A DNA stretch of 64,000 nucleotides from Morinoia aosen (taxonomy: Eukaryota; Arthropoda; Malacostraca; Amphipoda; Talitridae): positions 66,540,392 through 66,604,391 of the forward strand of contig CM059559.1 in assembly GCA_030386875.1 (NCBI GenBank), in the 5' to 3' direction. A program made the translations under genes and the position numbers. This document shows positions 1 to 10,261 of the stretch, in pieces. The notes below the pieces were generated by a model. That model was not told where the DNA came from and searched no databases. It saw only the letters and a program-made list of their open reading frames with translations. The stretch's first letter is position 1, and each line of letters begins with the position of its first letter.

Positions 1-483
1 CAGTTATGAGCAATCCTTTTTAAGTTAAATTAAATTTAAATAATATTCAAAGTTCAATTTCTTACCTTCCAGGTCCAAAGTCCTGTGATCATAAAACAAC
101 AGCACAACACCAGTTTTCAACACCACTTAGTGCATCTTTAATGCCGATAGGATTCTTCGGTAGTCGGTGTTTTTGAAATGGCGGCTGCAAACATGAATTC
201 AACATTAAAATCATTTAACTGGACAATTCCACTCGGCGCAATCAATTCTTTAAAATTGAAACTAGGGCATTGAAATATCTAGGGTAAATTTTTAGAATTA
301 TTTTGACACCAAATAAATGAAAACTTTTTAATTTAACTTGAGGCGACGACATTGCACTTCACTCGACTCGTCAAGACTTCGTTTGAACGGCACGGCTAGA
401 TTCAAGATTGTCGTACCAGTAACGCTGACAGTGATGCCAGATTTCGGGTTAGCAGTGTTGCCAGATGCAATCTGAGCGTTGCT
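1..483. other. No gene seen
   Basis: AT-rich sequence without a convincing reading frame. The phrase GTGTTGCCAGATG occurs near 457-469, and a similar phrase (CAGTGTTGCCAGACG) occurs near 54990. Nothing else recognised. Confidence 0.5.
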
Positions 484-532
484 ATTGGTGCGATGTCATG
501 ACGTCACCTACACACCACTCGATTTTATAAAA
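484..532 (+). promoter_or_regulatory. Promoter-like block: reverse CCAAT, full CRE, TATA box
   Basis: ATTGG (reverse CCAAT) is at 484-488, a complete CRE palindrome TGACGTCA at 499-506 and TATAAAA at 526-532. The order and spacing fit a polymerase II core promoter firing rightward at about 555-560. An AATAAA follows at 718-723, so promoter plus poly(A) signal within about 200 bp could also be the U3-R of an LTR. No coding exon follows, only a minisatellite. What it drives is unknown. Confidence 0.4.
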
Positions 533-567
533 GACTGGTTTGCTGCTACCTCTTTTAAGTATACCGT

Positions 568-643
568 GCCGTATACCCTACAGCTACCGAAAATTGGCTC
601 CACTTTAGAGCGCTGATGCCGCCTCCATTCTTAAACCTCCTTG
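568..643 (+). repeat. 76-bp conserved module, inverted partner at 23331-23406
   Basis: This stretch matches the reverse complement of 23331-23406 with about one substitution, whereas sequence on both sides is unrelated. Here it lies 35 bp downstream of a TATA box and upstream of the 25/29-bp minisatellite; the partner lies in the insertion that carries the 31-bp satellite. I do not recognise it as a known RNA or SINE. Confidence 0.75.
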
Positions 644-756
644 TGAGACACCGTCCATGAGTAGCGTCGCGGAGTGGTGTGTTGTTACAGTTCAGTGTCC
701 TGCCTAGCGAATCCTTAAATAAATCTGGAGAGATGTAACTTTAATTTCACTTAATT

Positions 757-1715
757 GTGGCCTCGTGCCTTAATTCATTTGCGGCCTTATGCCCTTAATT
801 CATTTGCGGCCTTATGCCCTTAATTCATTTGCGGCCTTATGCCCTTAATTCATTTGCGGCCTTATGCCCTTAATTCATTTGCGGCCTTGTGCCCTTAATT
901 CATTTACGGCCTCGTGCCCATAATTCTATTAATTGCGGCCTTGTGCCCTTAATTCTATTAATTGCGGCCTTGTGCCCTTAATTCTATTAACTGCGGCTTT
1001 ATGCTCTTAATTCTATTAACTGCGGCCTTGTGCCCTTAATTCTATTAACTGCGGCCTTGTGCCCTTAATTCTATTAACTGCGGCCTTGTGCCCTTAATTC
1101 TATTAAATGCGGCCTTGTGCCCTTAATTCTATTTACTGCGGCCTTGTGCCCTTAATTCTATTAACTGCGGCCTTGTGCCCTTAATTCTATTAACTGCGGC
1201 CTTGTGCCCTTAATTCTATTAATTGCGGCCTTGTGCCCTTAATTCTATTAATTGCGGCCTTGTGCCCTTAATTCTATTAATTGCGGCCTTGTGCCCTTAA
1301 TTCTATTAATTGCGGCCTTGTGCCCTTAATTCTATTAATTGCGGCCTTGTGCCCTTAATTCTATTAATTGCGGCCTTGTGCCCTTAATTCTATTAATTGC
1401 GGCCTTGTGCCCTTAATTCTATTAATTGCGGCCTTGTGCCCTTAATTCTATTAATTGCGGCCTTGTGCCCTTAATTCTACTAATTGCGGCCTTGTGCCCT
1501 TAATTCTATTAATTGCGGCCTTGTGCCCTTAATTCTATTAATTGCGGCCTCGTGCCGTTCATTCATTTACCTTATTATCTCGTTTGTGGCCTTTTGCCCT
1601 TTTCTACGTAAATATCTCGTTTGTGGCTTTTTGCACTTTTCTACGTAAATATCTCGTTTGTGGCTTTTTGCCCTTTTCAACGTAAATATCTCTTTTGTGG
1701 CCTTGTGCCCTGCTC
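757..1715. repeat. Minisatellite with 25-, 29- and 37-bp registers
   Basis: About six units of 25 bp (757-905; core GCGGCCTTATGCCCTTAATT then CATTT) pass into about 22 units of 29 bp (906-1555; same core, then a longer AT tail), then about four diverged 37-bp units (about 1565-1715) holding TGTGGCCTTTTGCCCTTTT. The shared core is GGCCTTGTGCCCT. The units contain TAA in the AT part, so the array is not coding. Central copies are nearly identical, which suggests recent homogenisation. Confidence 0.9.
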
Positions 1716-2147
1716 AACGTAATTCAATTGCTGATCAGTCTCTCCTTCGACAGTAGTCGTGGCAATTCAGGCACCGGGGGAGCGCTACTCGAGACGATGC
1801 CCAACCGGCCTGATCTCCATCCCTCCGGTCCATAGTTGGGATTTCAACCCGATCGATCTTCTTAGCGTTTTCTAAACGCTAGTGCCATTAAACGATCTTT
1901 CGCTCTATGCTGTTTTATCCCTGCTATAGTTGTCACGGCATATTTTTTGTCACCATCTTTTTGCTCGCATAGAGGTAGAATACATTCCAATCACCCAGTA
2001 AAGAATGTAAACTCCTCAAATATACTGATGAGTAATTGGTCACAACTTGCGGCTTTTTGACAGCGACTCTTCAGATTTCTCAAGGTGGCTCAACATTATC
2101 AGAGTTAGCTCCGACCGTAACATTTCTGGTGTCATCCCATTTTAGAA
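1716..2147. other. Unassigned spacer with a short hairpin
   Basis: No coding frame. A perfect 8-bp hairpin is at 1863-1881 (TAGCGTTT, 3-nt loop, AAACGCTA). The GC-richer segment 1730-1850 resembles unique, possibly element-derived, DNA. Confidence 0.4.
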
Positions 2148-2793
2148 TCAGAATTTTCTGAGCCCCTTAAAATCGAACCTCAAATATCCTTCCCCCATTT
2201 TCTTCAAAACAGCATCTTTCATGAATGAACAGCTTATCACGCGATTTTTCCTCATAGCATCTATTGTTGCAATGTATGTATTCCTAATAACCATGAACAG
2301 CGGAAAGGGGAAGAAAAAACTATAAAAATACACACACTGCTGCTCAGGAATTTTCATGATGTTCAGAACGTCGAAAATAACTCTAAACCCAAGAGAAACA
2401 CTGATTATATTTTCGTTTTCTAGATTTCCACAGTAGAGATCAAGAATATAGCAATAGACTGATGGTCCACAAAGTGCCCAAAGTTTGTATTCGATCCTGC
2501 TATGTTTCACTTTGATAAAATGAATTCTTGCCAAAATATTAATTTTTTACCATCATCTCATCTGCATACGTCTAAAAATTCCGTACGTAGAAAAGTTGTA
2601 CGGAAGCATTGTCATGAATGACCGTATTTTGCAGCTACGATCAAATTTATTATTAACTACATTCTCAGTATAACAGAAATCAAGCATTTGTTTTATTTTC
2701 AGAAATCGGTCACAAGCCATTGCTATTTTAATGAGATCTATTGCTAAATACTCTTCAAGTGACCAGTAGTCTCGTATCCCGTGCAGGAAGTAG
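2148..2793 (-). pseudogene. piggyBac-type (DDE_Tnp_1_7) transposase fragment, inactive
   Basis: The minus strand reads, in family order, GIRDYWS, then a helix with CDRFLKIKQMLDF, then KIRSF, DEMM (in a shifted frame), KLWAL, YCYILDLYCGN, a VYF-x-SFF block and ATIDAMRKNR. This is the central part of piggyBac-family transposases, including the insertion around the first two catalytic aspartates. Two compensating frameshifts with stops lie at about 2540-2575. The position usually read as FDNFF (second catalytic Asp) reads FYSFF, so the active-site residue is gone. N- and C-termini are missing. No start codon is meaningful. Family assignment rests on motif order seen by eye. Confidence 0.8.
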
Positions 2794-2803
2794 AAAACTA
2801 AAA

Positions 2804-3989
2804 ATAATAAAACAATGAATGTTTTTTATTCTTCATTGCTGAATTAAAGTGTTAATTTACTCTTTTCCTGAACAGCATGTCGAAAGCTCTCCATCACTCT
2901 GTGATTGCAAATTTCTGGTGTAAAAAGTTTCTTGAAGATTTTCCCTGATGTTTGAAAGCCAATCGGTTTTGCCGTCAGATCGTCTTGTAGTCCTGTGCTC
3001 AGCTGTTGGTAGTTTGCTTTTATATCTGCAACTCAATAGTACGTGAAGCAACACGTCCACTCATATTGAATACGTGACATCACATTTGCGCACACATCTG
3101 CCGTGTGTTATGATATGGAACAACAAAATTTTATTGCTTATTATGAAATTTTCTATATTCGTTCTTTGGGTTTGAGGTTGTAAATAGTGATGTTTACCGT
3201 TCAATTATGCATTTCAATAAATGAATAATTTGCAAAATATTACATGCAAGTATAAAGTGGTAATGATTTGGAAGCACTTCAATCAAGGTAAATTTCTTCA
3301 TTTTTAACTCAAACTTCAGGTAAAAAATGTTGCAATTCACAAACTATTTCGATTTCATTGTAAGTGTTGGTCATCAGACTATGTAAAGCTACAAATATTA
3401 CTATAATACTAACTTTAATTTGAAACTACTGTAATTTCTTAGAATATCCTCAAATGAGAACAGTCGGCGAAAATGGGTTAAACGGTGTAGAAATGTCTCG
3501 CCTGAATATTTCTGGTAAAGTACCGGCTTGAAATTTATTAGAGAACGAGTCCTACCACTGCTGTAGTGGAAACAGAAAAACATTCACAAAAATAGGTCCC
3601 AGTGGAAGATCAATCACCCAAACCTTGTTGTTCAGATTTAGAGTGTAACAAAGAAATTATGGTTGATGAATATTTTAGAGAAATACCTGCGGTCAACGGT
3701 AGTGAGGCATTCGTAAAAAACTTTCAATATCAGAAAAAAGCTTTACCAATTTTTTCGTCTTATCAAGGGGCGTTGCCTCATCAAGAATAGGCTTAGAATT
3801 TTGTACTGAATCCGAATTACAGTTGATTAGTGTCAAAACTAAAAACTTAGTGATTGAAACCATTCATATATAAGTCGTATGATGGTACGGAATGAAAATT
3901 TTATACTAAAATATTGTTCATGTGAATTTTTGGCAGTCTGTATGAAATACCAGAACCAAGTATAGAAACTAACTAGTATTTGAACAATT
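2804..3989. other. No supported gene
   Basis: Only short uncharacteristic reading frames (for example 67 codons at 2857-3060 minus and 62 codons at 3602-3790 plus). Some may be decayed remains of the piggyBac-type element next door, but nothing shows this. The Penelope-like element begins at about 3990. Confidence 0.45.
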
Positions 3990-4033
3990 CAATAAAAATA
4001 GGAGAGCAAAAATCACTGATGAAAATTTCATTA

Positions 4034-4068
4034 TACTGAGAACGTTTCGGGCAAATACCCATCATCAG
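4034..4068 (-). ncRNA. Hammerhead-ribozyme-like motif in left arm of PLE1
   Basis: Minus strand: CUGAUGA, a stem II of 3-4 bp (GGGU/GCCC with one wobble), GAAAC, a 7-nt loop, then GUA as candidate cleavage triplet, with AC/GU as a two-base-pair stem III. Short stem III hammerheads are known in Penelope-like pLTRs. I cannot draw a convincing stem I. Confidence 0.55.
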
Positions 4069-4207
4069 CTCATTAAAAGAATCTGACATATATCACTGAA
4101 ACAAAAAATGAACGTTAATGTACAAACAGACATAAACGCGGATTTAAAAGTTCAAAGAAAAAATAAAAAAGTATTAATGTGAAAATGCAGTAAATAAAAC
4201 GAAGCAA

Positions 4208-5233
4208 CTAAGACCCTATGATGCTAAGAGGATATGAACTCAATTGGTTGTTGAGAGAAGGCTTACATTTAAAAATGAAAAGCGATTCTAAAATTCTAAG
4301 ATCCAAAACATTTGAAGCTACACGTACTACTTTAAAATGACTAGAGTGAGGAGGTATATTGCACGTTTCAGAATGATCGCGAACAGCGGAGTGAGATGGA
4401 CGGGTCAATGGAACCCCAGTACGGTAACTAACTCCAACATGCTCGGCCACTCTAGCTCCGAGAGTACGTGTGGTCATGCCACAGTACTCGGATGCACATC
4501 GTGCACAACTGTATGAATACACTAGTGAGGCCTGCATGGTAGAAGGAAGTTTGTCTTTATAATTGAAAAAAGAACCAATTGTAAATTTGTTTCTTAATAT
4601 TATATGAAATTTTATATCTGTAAAATGTCTAGAAAGTAGGGCAAGTAGTTCAGTTTTGAGTTTTTCAGAATACGGTCCAAAATATGGTAAACACAAATAA
4701 ATTGGTTGAGAGGTTGGTTCTTGAATGACCGAACTTGGTTCGACGTTATCATTCTGAAATTTGTTTGCCAAAAACTTTCCAATTTGGTGCTCAACAAACG
4801 AAGATCTAAAAACATTTTGGCGGAAAAATTCTGTCAAAAAAGAGAATTCTAAATGAAGGACGCTAAAATTAGAACAAATTTTGTAAGCACGAGCAAGCAA
4901 AGTTTTGATGCAATTCAGTTTAAAATTAAAAGTGCAATAACTATGGATACTCATTCCTAGGCCAGAGAAAGTATTTTTTCGGTACACGGACACTTCAAAT
5001 TTATTCTCTCGTTTAGCCACTAAACAATCCAGGAAAGGTAATTTATTATGCTCTTCACATTCCATAGTGAATTTTATATTTTTATGCTGACGATTAATGA
5101 AGTCGAAAAATAATGTTGCATCGGATTCTTTAGCTTCAAATGTTTTGGATCTTAGAATTTTAGAATCGCTTTTCATTTTTAAATGTAAGCCTTCTCTCAA
5201 CAACCAATTGAGTTCATATCCTCTTAGCATCAT
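4208..5233 (-). pseudogene. Penelope RT C-terminus plus GIY-YIG endonuclease, chimeric N-terminus
   Basis: 341-codon open frame. From about residue 40 it reads as Penelope protein: FFDFINRQHKNIKF, LPFLDCLVA, SVYRKNTFSG and RAYKICS (end of RT and thumb), then a linker and a GIY-YIG nuclease (SLVYSYSCARC, YCGMTTRTLGARVAEH, ending ILESLFIFKC.PSLNNQ). The nuclease nicks DNA to prime reverse transcription in this class. The RT catalytic palm (YVDD-type) is missing. The first about 34 residues are not Penelope protein: they are the inverted arm read antisense to its own C-terminal codons. The frame is open by chance and cannot make an active retroelement protein. Confidence 0.8.
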
Positions 5234-5382
5234 AGGGTCTTAGTTGCTTCGTTTTATTTACTGCATTTTCACATTAATACTTTTTTATTTTTTCTTTGAA
5301 CTTTTAAATCCGTGTTTATGTCTGTTTGTACATTTACGTTCATTTTTTGTTTCAGTGACATATGTCAGATTCTTTTAATGAG

Positions 5383-5417
5383 CTGATGATGGGTATTTGC
5401 CCGAAACGTTCTCAGTA
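5383..5417 (+). ncRNA. Hammerhead-ribozyme-like motif in right arm of PLE1
   Basis: Inverted partner of the motif at 4034-4068: CTGATGA at 5383-5389, stem II GGG...CCC, GAAAC at 5403-5407, candidate cleavage triplet GTA at 5415-5417. All core nucleotides of the hammerhead consensus are present; stem I pairing is weak by eye. Confidence 0.55.
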
Positions 5418-5461
5418 TAATGAAAATTTTATCAGTGATTTTTGCTCTCCTATTTTTATTG

Positions 5462-5938
5462 AAATTGAAGAAAATTCCAGAAAATGTACCTGATTGAACA
5501 ATTCATCAGTAATCAAAGTATGATTTTTCAGTTTACGAAAAAATTTACAAATTCATCTTTGCTGGGAATAGCAAAGAAACAAATTCATTAATTCCTCTGA
5601 ACTTCATGCGTTCAGTAGTTGAGAAATGTCATCTATATATTAATAAGCCTAAACTAGGTTCGTGGGAAACGCTCCATATACAATAGGCTGGATAGGATGG
5701 ATAGGTTTGGTTAGGTGAGAATGTTAATTATTTTTGAATTATTATGTTTTAATTATTGTTATTTGGATATATTTTATTTATAGTTTAAACATAATTTTTA
5801 CATTTGAAATTTTGTATTGTTTTATTTCATTTTTTGTTAAGGTTTTAAATTTTTTCAATTATTTGCTGATTTTTTATTTGCATTTCATTTTCAAATTTTC
5901 CTATTTGATAATTTTTTACATTTTTTAATTCGGTAAAA
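5462..5938. other. AT/T-rich spacer
   Basis: No gene. From about 5730 the strand becomes T-rich with repeated TTTCATTTT-like words, continuing after 9260. The short frame at 5734-5928 encodes only a low-complexity F/I/L string. Confidence 0.6.
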
Positions 5939-6088
5939 ATTCGGTTCAACGGATTGCCGATAGGGGGCGATGGTATACATCATTCGACTCAACTTTTCAT
6001 TCTGAGTCGATCGACATGACACCTAGCGTCCGCAGAGGAAAAACAAAAAAGTCGCTCAAAAACGCCTAAAACACCGTTTCAAAAGGGT

Positions 6089-6113
6089 TAGGTGCTAAGC
6101 ACCTAACCAAACC
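6089..6113. repeat. Short palindrome built on TTAGGTGC
   Basis: GGGTTAGGTGC, a 2-nt centre, then GCACCTAACC. It lies just inside the left end of the TIR element. Confidence 0.6.
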
Positions 6114-6813
6114 GTGCTCCGCACCTAGAGATGTGACTAAAAAAAAACCATGCCGTTTTTTTAAAAAACACGTTTTTTTTACAAAAAAAACAGGGCCAAA
6201 AAAACGTGAATATATATTTTTTTTTAATATTTTGTCTGAAAATAACTCAGCAAGAAGAAGAACCACATTACATTATTGGTTTTCATGTCAAATTACAAAA
6301 ATAAAACAGCATACTTCTTAATTGATGGTTTTCTATGGTTTTATGAAATTTTTCATTTGCTGCGGTTTCATGCTTTGATACTTCATTTATTTTACAATAC
6401 ATGTGAATGACCTTCAACTCCCAAAATGGTGTGTTATAATAACATATCTTTCCTTATGGTCATTGATAGAGATGTGACTAAAAACCATGCTGTTAAAAAA
6501 AAACATGTTATTTATACAAAATTATGAATAAAAACCATGGATATTAATATATTTATGTGAACTTAAAAATCCAATGCTGTTTTTTTTTAAACATTGTTTT
6601 TTAACAGAAAAATCTTGACTAAAACAACATGGCTATTATATTTTACGGGACCAAAAAAAAAATTTTTTTAAAAAACATTTTTAAAAAATTATGGCTAAAA
6701 AAACACGGATATAAATATCAGGAAAGTTATTTTTCTTTAATTGAATTGTCTTTAGAAACTTATAAACAAAGATTGCTGTTAATATTGAAATAATGTTTAT
6801 TAGAACTGTACTT

Positions 6814-7034
6814 GGTCCTAGAATAAAATATCTACAAAGAATCTATTCACTCCATAAAACCTTTCGGAGACCAGCTCCATCCTCAGTCATTCAGTAAAAT
6901 TTGGTGAAATGGATAATGAATTTTCACTGTTCCATTGAAAAACATTTGACTGAATGACTGACAGAGGATGGAGCTAGTCTCCGAAAGGTTTTATAGAGTG
7001 AATAGATTCTTTGTGGATATTTTATTCTAAGACC
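6814..7034. repeat. Palindrome (about 85-bp arms) inside the TIR element
   Basis: The sequence starting GGTCCTAGAATAAAATATC at 6814 returns inverted, ending at 7034, with a short centre near 6920. A small foldback element or an internal hairpin of the larger element. Confidence 0.7.
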
Positions 7035-7467
7035 TGGTTCGGATCTAATGGATATTAATATATCTTGTGTGACCAAAAAATAAATGCTGTTTTTTGAATG
7101 TTTGTGTTACAAAAAAGTCATGACTAAAACACACAGATATTAATATACTTTCCTTTACCATAAACTGCTGTTTTTTTGTAAAACATCTTTTTAACAGAAA
7201 AATCATGATTAAAAATTGTGGATATTAATATATTTTATGTGCCAAAAAAAACCTTGCTGGTTTTTTAAATCATGTTTTCTTAACCAAAAAAATCATGACT
7301 AAAAAACATGGATATTAATGACTTTTTGTGAAAAAAAACATGGTTTTTAGAAGTTCATGTTTTTTTTGGTCAGATAAAGTTTAACAACACTCATGTTTTT
7401 GTAAAAAATCTTTTTTTCAATAAGCATGGTTTTTTGTTCACATAGAATAAATTAATTTCCATGTTTT

Positions 7468-7765
7468 TTTACAGATTAGATTAGTCATTAGTTTTAGCCT
7501 CCTTACCTAGCAACAAATGCGATCCAAAGAGAGCAAGGAAGATTATGAAACAAGATCAAAGTTGAAGAAGACAGTAGTAGGTGCTGAAAAACAGGACAGC
7601 AGTGAACCAATAAAAGGTGGTCCTCAACATAACAAAAACATTTTATTTCAACAAAAAGGAGGCCTACCTAACTCTCACCTTGGGCCCTCACATTGTCCCC
7701 CTGGGAGCGCTAGTTCCCATAGATACAATAATTGTATCCCCCTGAGGGGATGTTTTGTTTTTTTA
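7468..7765 (+). repeat. Dispersed ~330-bp repeat, copy A
   Basis: Shares GCTGAAAAACAGGACAGCAG, a run ending GAGCGCT and TTCCCATAGATACAAT with copies at 38.3, 39.25, 39.55 and 41.94 kb. The 3' end has two overlapping dyads, GATACAAT/ATTGTATC and CCCCTGAGGGG. It is not coding. Confidence 0.7.
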
Positions 7766-8371
7766 CAAACAAGTCGTGACCAAAAAATGAATAATAATAT
7801 TTTTTTAATAAAAAAACATGTTCTAAAAAAAGAATGATTTTTTGGTAACATAAAAAATGTTAATATCCATGATTTTAAGACACGGTTCTTATGAAAAATA
7901 CATAAAATAAAGCAGCATGGTTTTTTGGTCGCATAAAATATATTCATATCCAGGTTTTCTTATACATCATTGTTTGCAAAAAAAACATATTTTTTAAAAA
8001 ACATCATGGGGTTTTTTAGGTCTCATATATATATTCATGTTTTTCTAGTCATGATTTTTTAGTACAGAAACAATTTTTTGGTCTAATAAATATATTATTC
8101 ATGTTTTTTCAGTCATGATCTTTTAGTAAAAAACATTTTTTTATAAAAAAAACTGCATGGGGCTTTTTAGGTCACATAAAATATATTGTTTTTTCATCAT
8201 GATTCTTTGTAAAAAAACAGCATGGTTATATTTGGTACCAGAAAATATATTAATATTCATTTTTATTAGTCAGAATTTTTTGTAAAAAAACATGTTTAAA
8301 AAAACAGCATATTTTTTTGGTCACCTAAAATATGTCAATATCTATGGGTTTTAGTCATTTTTTTGTAATGA

Positions 8372-8771
8372 AAACATAAAAAAAGAAACCATACAGTTAA
8401 AGTGGTGGCAGATAACCCACAACTACCTAGAGGAGTCCAAGAGGTACAGCAGGAGCCACAGAACTTATATTGATGGAGTCAAAATTCAGAGCTTATTATC
8501 TCTGCAAAGTCTGATTTTTTGGTCACATAAAAATAAAATCAGACATAGTAATAATAATACGTTTATTATAATCAGTACTTCGTCTCACAACCTCAGTATA
8601 CCACAAAGCCAAAACCTGGCAGCAACCACACCAAGCTTCTTAGCAGCTGGCACGAATTTATGCTCCCCTGCAGCCATACCTGATTAAGGCTTAAGGTTTT
8701 TCTTAGACGCCTCTAGGTAATTGTGGGTTATCTGCCACCATTTTTACTGTATGGTTTCTTTTTGATGTTTT
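8372..8771. repeat. Inverted repeat pair with ~250-bp spacer
   Basis: AAAGAAACCATACAGT and GTGGTGGCAGATAACCCACA (left, about 8372-8450) recur inverted at about 8699-8771. Arms about 70 bp. Likely a separate MITE-like insertion inside the larger TIR element. Confidence 0.65.
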
Positions 8772-9259
8772 TATAACAATAAAATGACTATAAAACATGG
8801 ATATTAATATATATTAGGTGTCCAAAAAAAACAGACAAATACTTAACAAAATTTAGGTGTGCAAAAAAAAACAAAAAAAAACAAAAAAACACATAAAAAC
8901 CCGTTTTTTTCGCAAAAAAACGCAATCAAATAAAAACGTTTTTTTGCATCACTATCCGCACCTAACCTAACCTCACCTAACCAACCTAATCTGACCTCGA
9001 TCAATTAAACTGAAACTGATTTGTTGTATCATGTATGCTGACTGTTCAGCCGTCACAACTGCTCTCAATGAAGTCTGAACTGCATGCGCTAACTTTGCCA
9101 AGCAGCGATACTGTCGCCATCTATTGAAAGGAGCGATTCTGAGCAACATTTTTATTTCACCTTTGCGGACGCTAGGGGTCATGCCGATCGACTCAGAATG
9201 TTAAGTTATGTTGAAATATATATAGGTTTGCCACCTGGCGCCAATCCGGTGAGCCGAAT

Positions 9260-10020
9260 GTTAGCCTTTCATTTTTTATTTCATTATGTTATTTGTTTTC
9301 AAGTTGTTAAATTTTTCATGTTTTTTTTTCATCATTTTTATTTTATTTATTCAAATGTTTCCAGTTATTAATTTTTTATGTATTTCATTTCTTTTTTGCT
9401 CATAATATATTTTTTTGTGTATTCTTTCATAATTTTTTAATTGCTGGTATAGTTGGATTGATTTCATTTATTCCATTTATCATTTATAATTTTTCATTTT
9501 TTCATTTGTTTCAATTTTAGTTTTTAATTACTTCATTTTTTCGATTTATTTCATTTATTTATTTTCCGTTTTTTTATTTACATTTTTTGATATATATCAT
9601 ATTGTTCAAATTTTTAGGTTTTTTACTTGTATTTTTGTTCATGTTTTTCTTTTTTGGTGTATTTTTTCATTTTATTTTCTAATTTTTTCATTCAATCCAT
9701 TTTTTCCACTTTTTTAGTTTTTATTTATTTCGTTTTTTATTTTATTTATTATTTTTATTATTTTTTATATCATGTTCCTTATTTTTTCCCTTTTTCATTT
9801 TTTTCTTTTGATTTTCCTTAGGTATATTTTTTGGGGGTTTTAATTTTTTTCAATATTTTATTTCAATTATTCTCAATTTTTTTATTTTACTATTTCATTT
9901 TCTACTTTTACTTCAATTTTTCCAGTTATTTTTTATATAATTACTTTTTCATTTCGTTCATTCTTTTTTATTATTTATATCATTTCACTTTTCGATCTAC
10001 ATATTAATACTTTTACGACT
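9260..10020. repeat. T-rich low-complexity DNA
   Basis: Long run of TTTCATTTTTTATTT-like words on the plus strand, the continuation of the T-rich tract at 5730-5938. The 64-codon frame at 9627-9821 is pure F/I/Y/L low complexity and not a gene. Confidence 0.8.
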
Positions 10021-10261
10021 AAGTTCTCGTGTAACGCTCTCAACGGAGTTTGCGGTATCATGGATACCGAATTCGTTAGTGTTTTAAAAAAACGTCTATA
10101 TGTGCATTGATACGTTCGACATTTTATCAGGTTCGAATATTTTCAGGAAATATTGCTGAATGTTTTTCACGGGTCCATGGATTTCTTATGTTTCACATAT
10201 CAGGATAGCTTTGGTTAAGCTCTATTAGGTCATGATGGGTTAGGTTAGGATATGTTATGTA
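10021..10261. other. Spacer with GGTTAGGTTAGG
   Basis: No gene. A GGGTTAGGTTAGG string lies near 10239-10251, like the insect telomere repeat, but only about two units. Confidence 0.5.

Larger units (their letters stand above)
3990..5461 (-). mobile_element. Penelope-like element with inverted terminal arms (PLE1)
   Basis: A 5'-truncated Penelope-like retroelement. Two about 331-bp arms, 3990-4320 and 5131-5461, are reverse complements differing at only a handful of positions; each holds the end of the GIY-YIG coding region, the 3' untranslated part and a hammerhead-like motif. Penelope-like elements are known to carry terminal pLTRs in direct or inverted orientation. The central body (4321-5130) encodes the end of the RT and the GIY-YIG endonuclease on the minus strand. 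The near-identity of the arms suggests a fairly recent event. I see no clear target duplication. Confidence 0.85.
5939..9259. mobile_element. 3.3-kb non-coding TIR element filled with A-rich repeats
   Basis: The ends ATTCGGTTCAACGGATTG (from 5939) and its inverted counterpart (to 9259) begin terminal inverted repeats of about 100 bp that also share TCTGAGTCGATCG and CCTAGCGTCCGC. The interior (about 6120-8950) is a degenerate array of words such as ACATGGATATTAATATAT and AAAAAACATG. It contains a 221-bp palindrome, a second inverted pair and one copy of the dispersed 330-bp repeat. No transposase is seen. Both flanks are the same T-rich DNA, so a TSD is hard to call. Probably a non-autonomous DNA or foldback transposon; superfamily unknown. 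Confidence 0.65.

Noticed and set aside
757..1560. Possible CRISPR-like repeat-spacer array
   Set aside because: The units are directly adjacent with no unique spacers, and the genome is eukaryotic.
3331..3375. Minus-strand CTGATGA ... GAAAT resembling a hammerhead
   Set aside because: The intervening 20 nt cannot form stem II and there is no GAAAC/GUA arrangement.
9627..9821. 64-codon F/Y/I frame
   Set aside because: T-rich low-complexity DNA.
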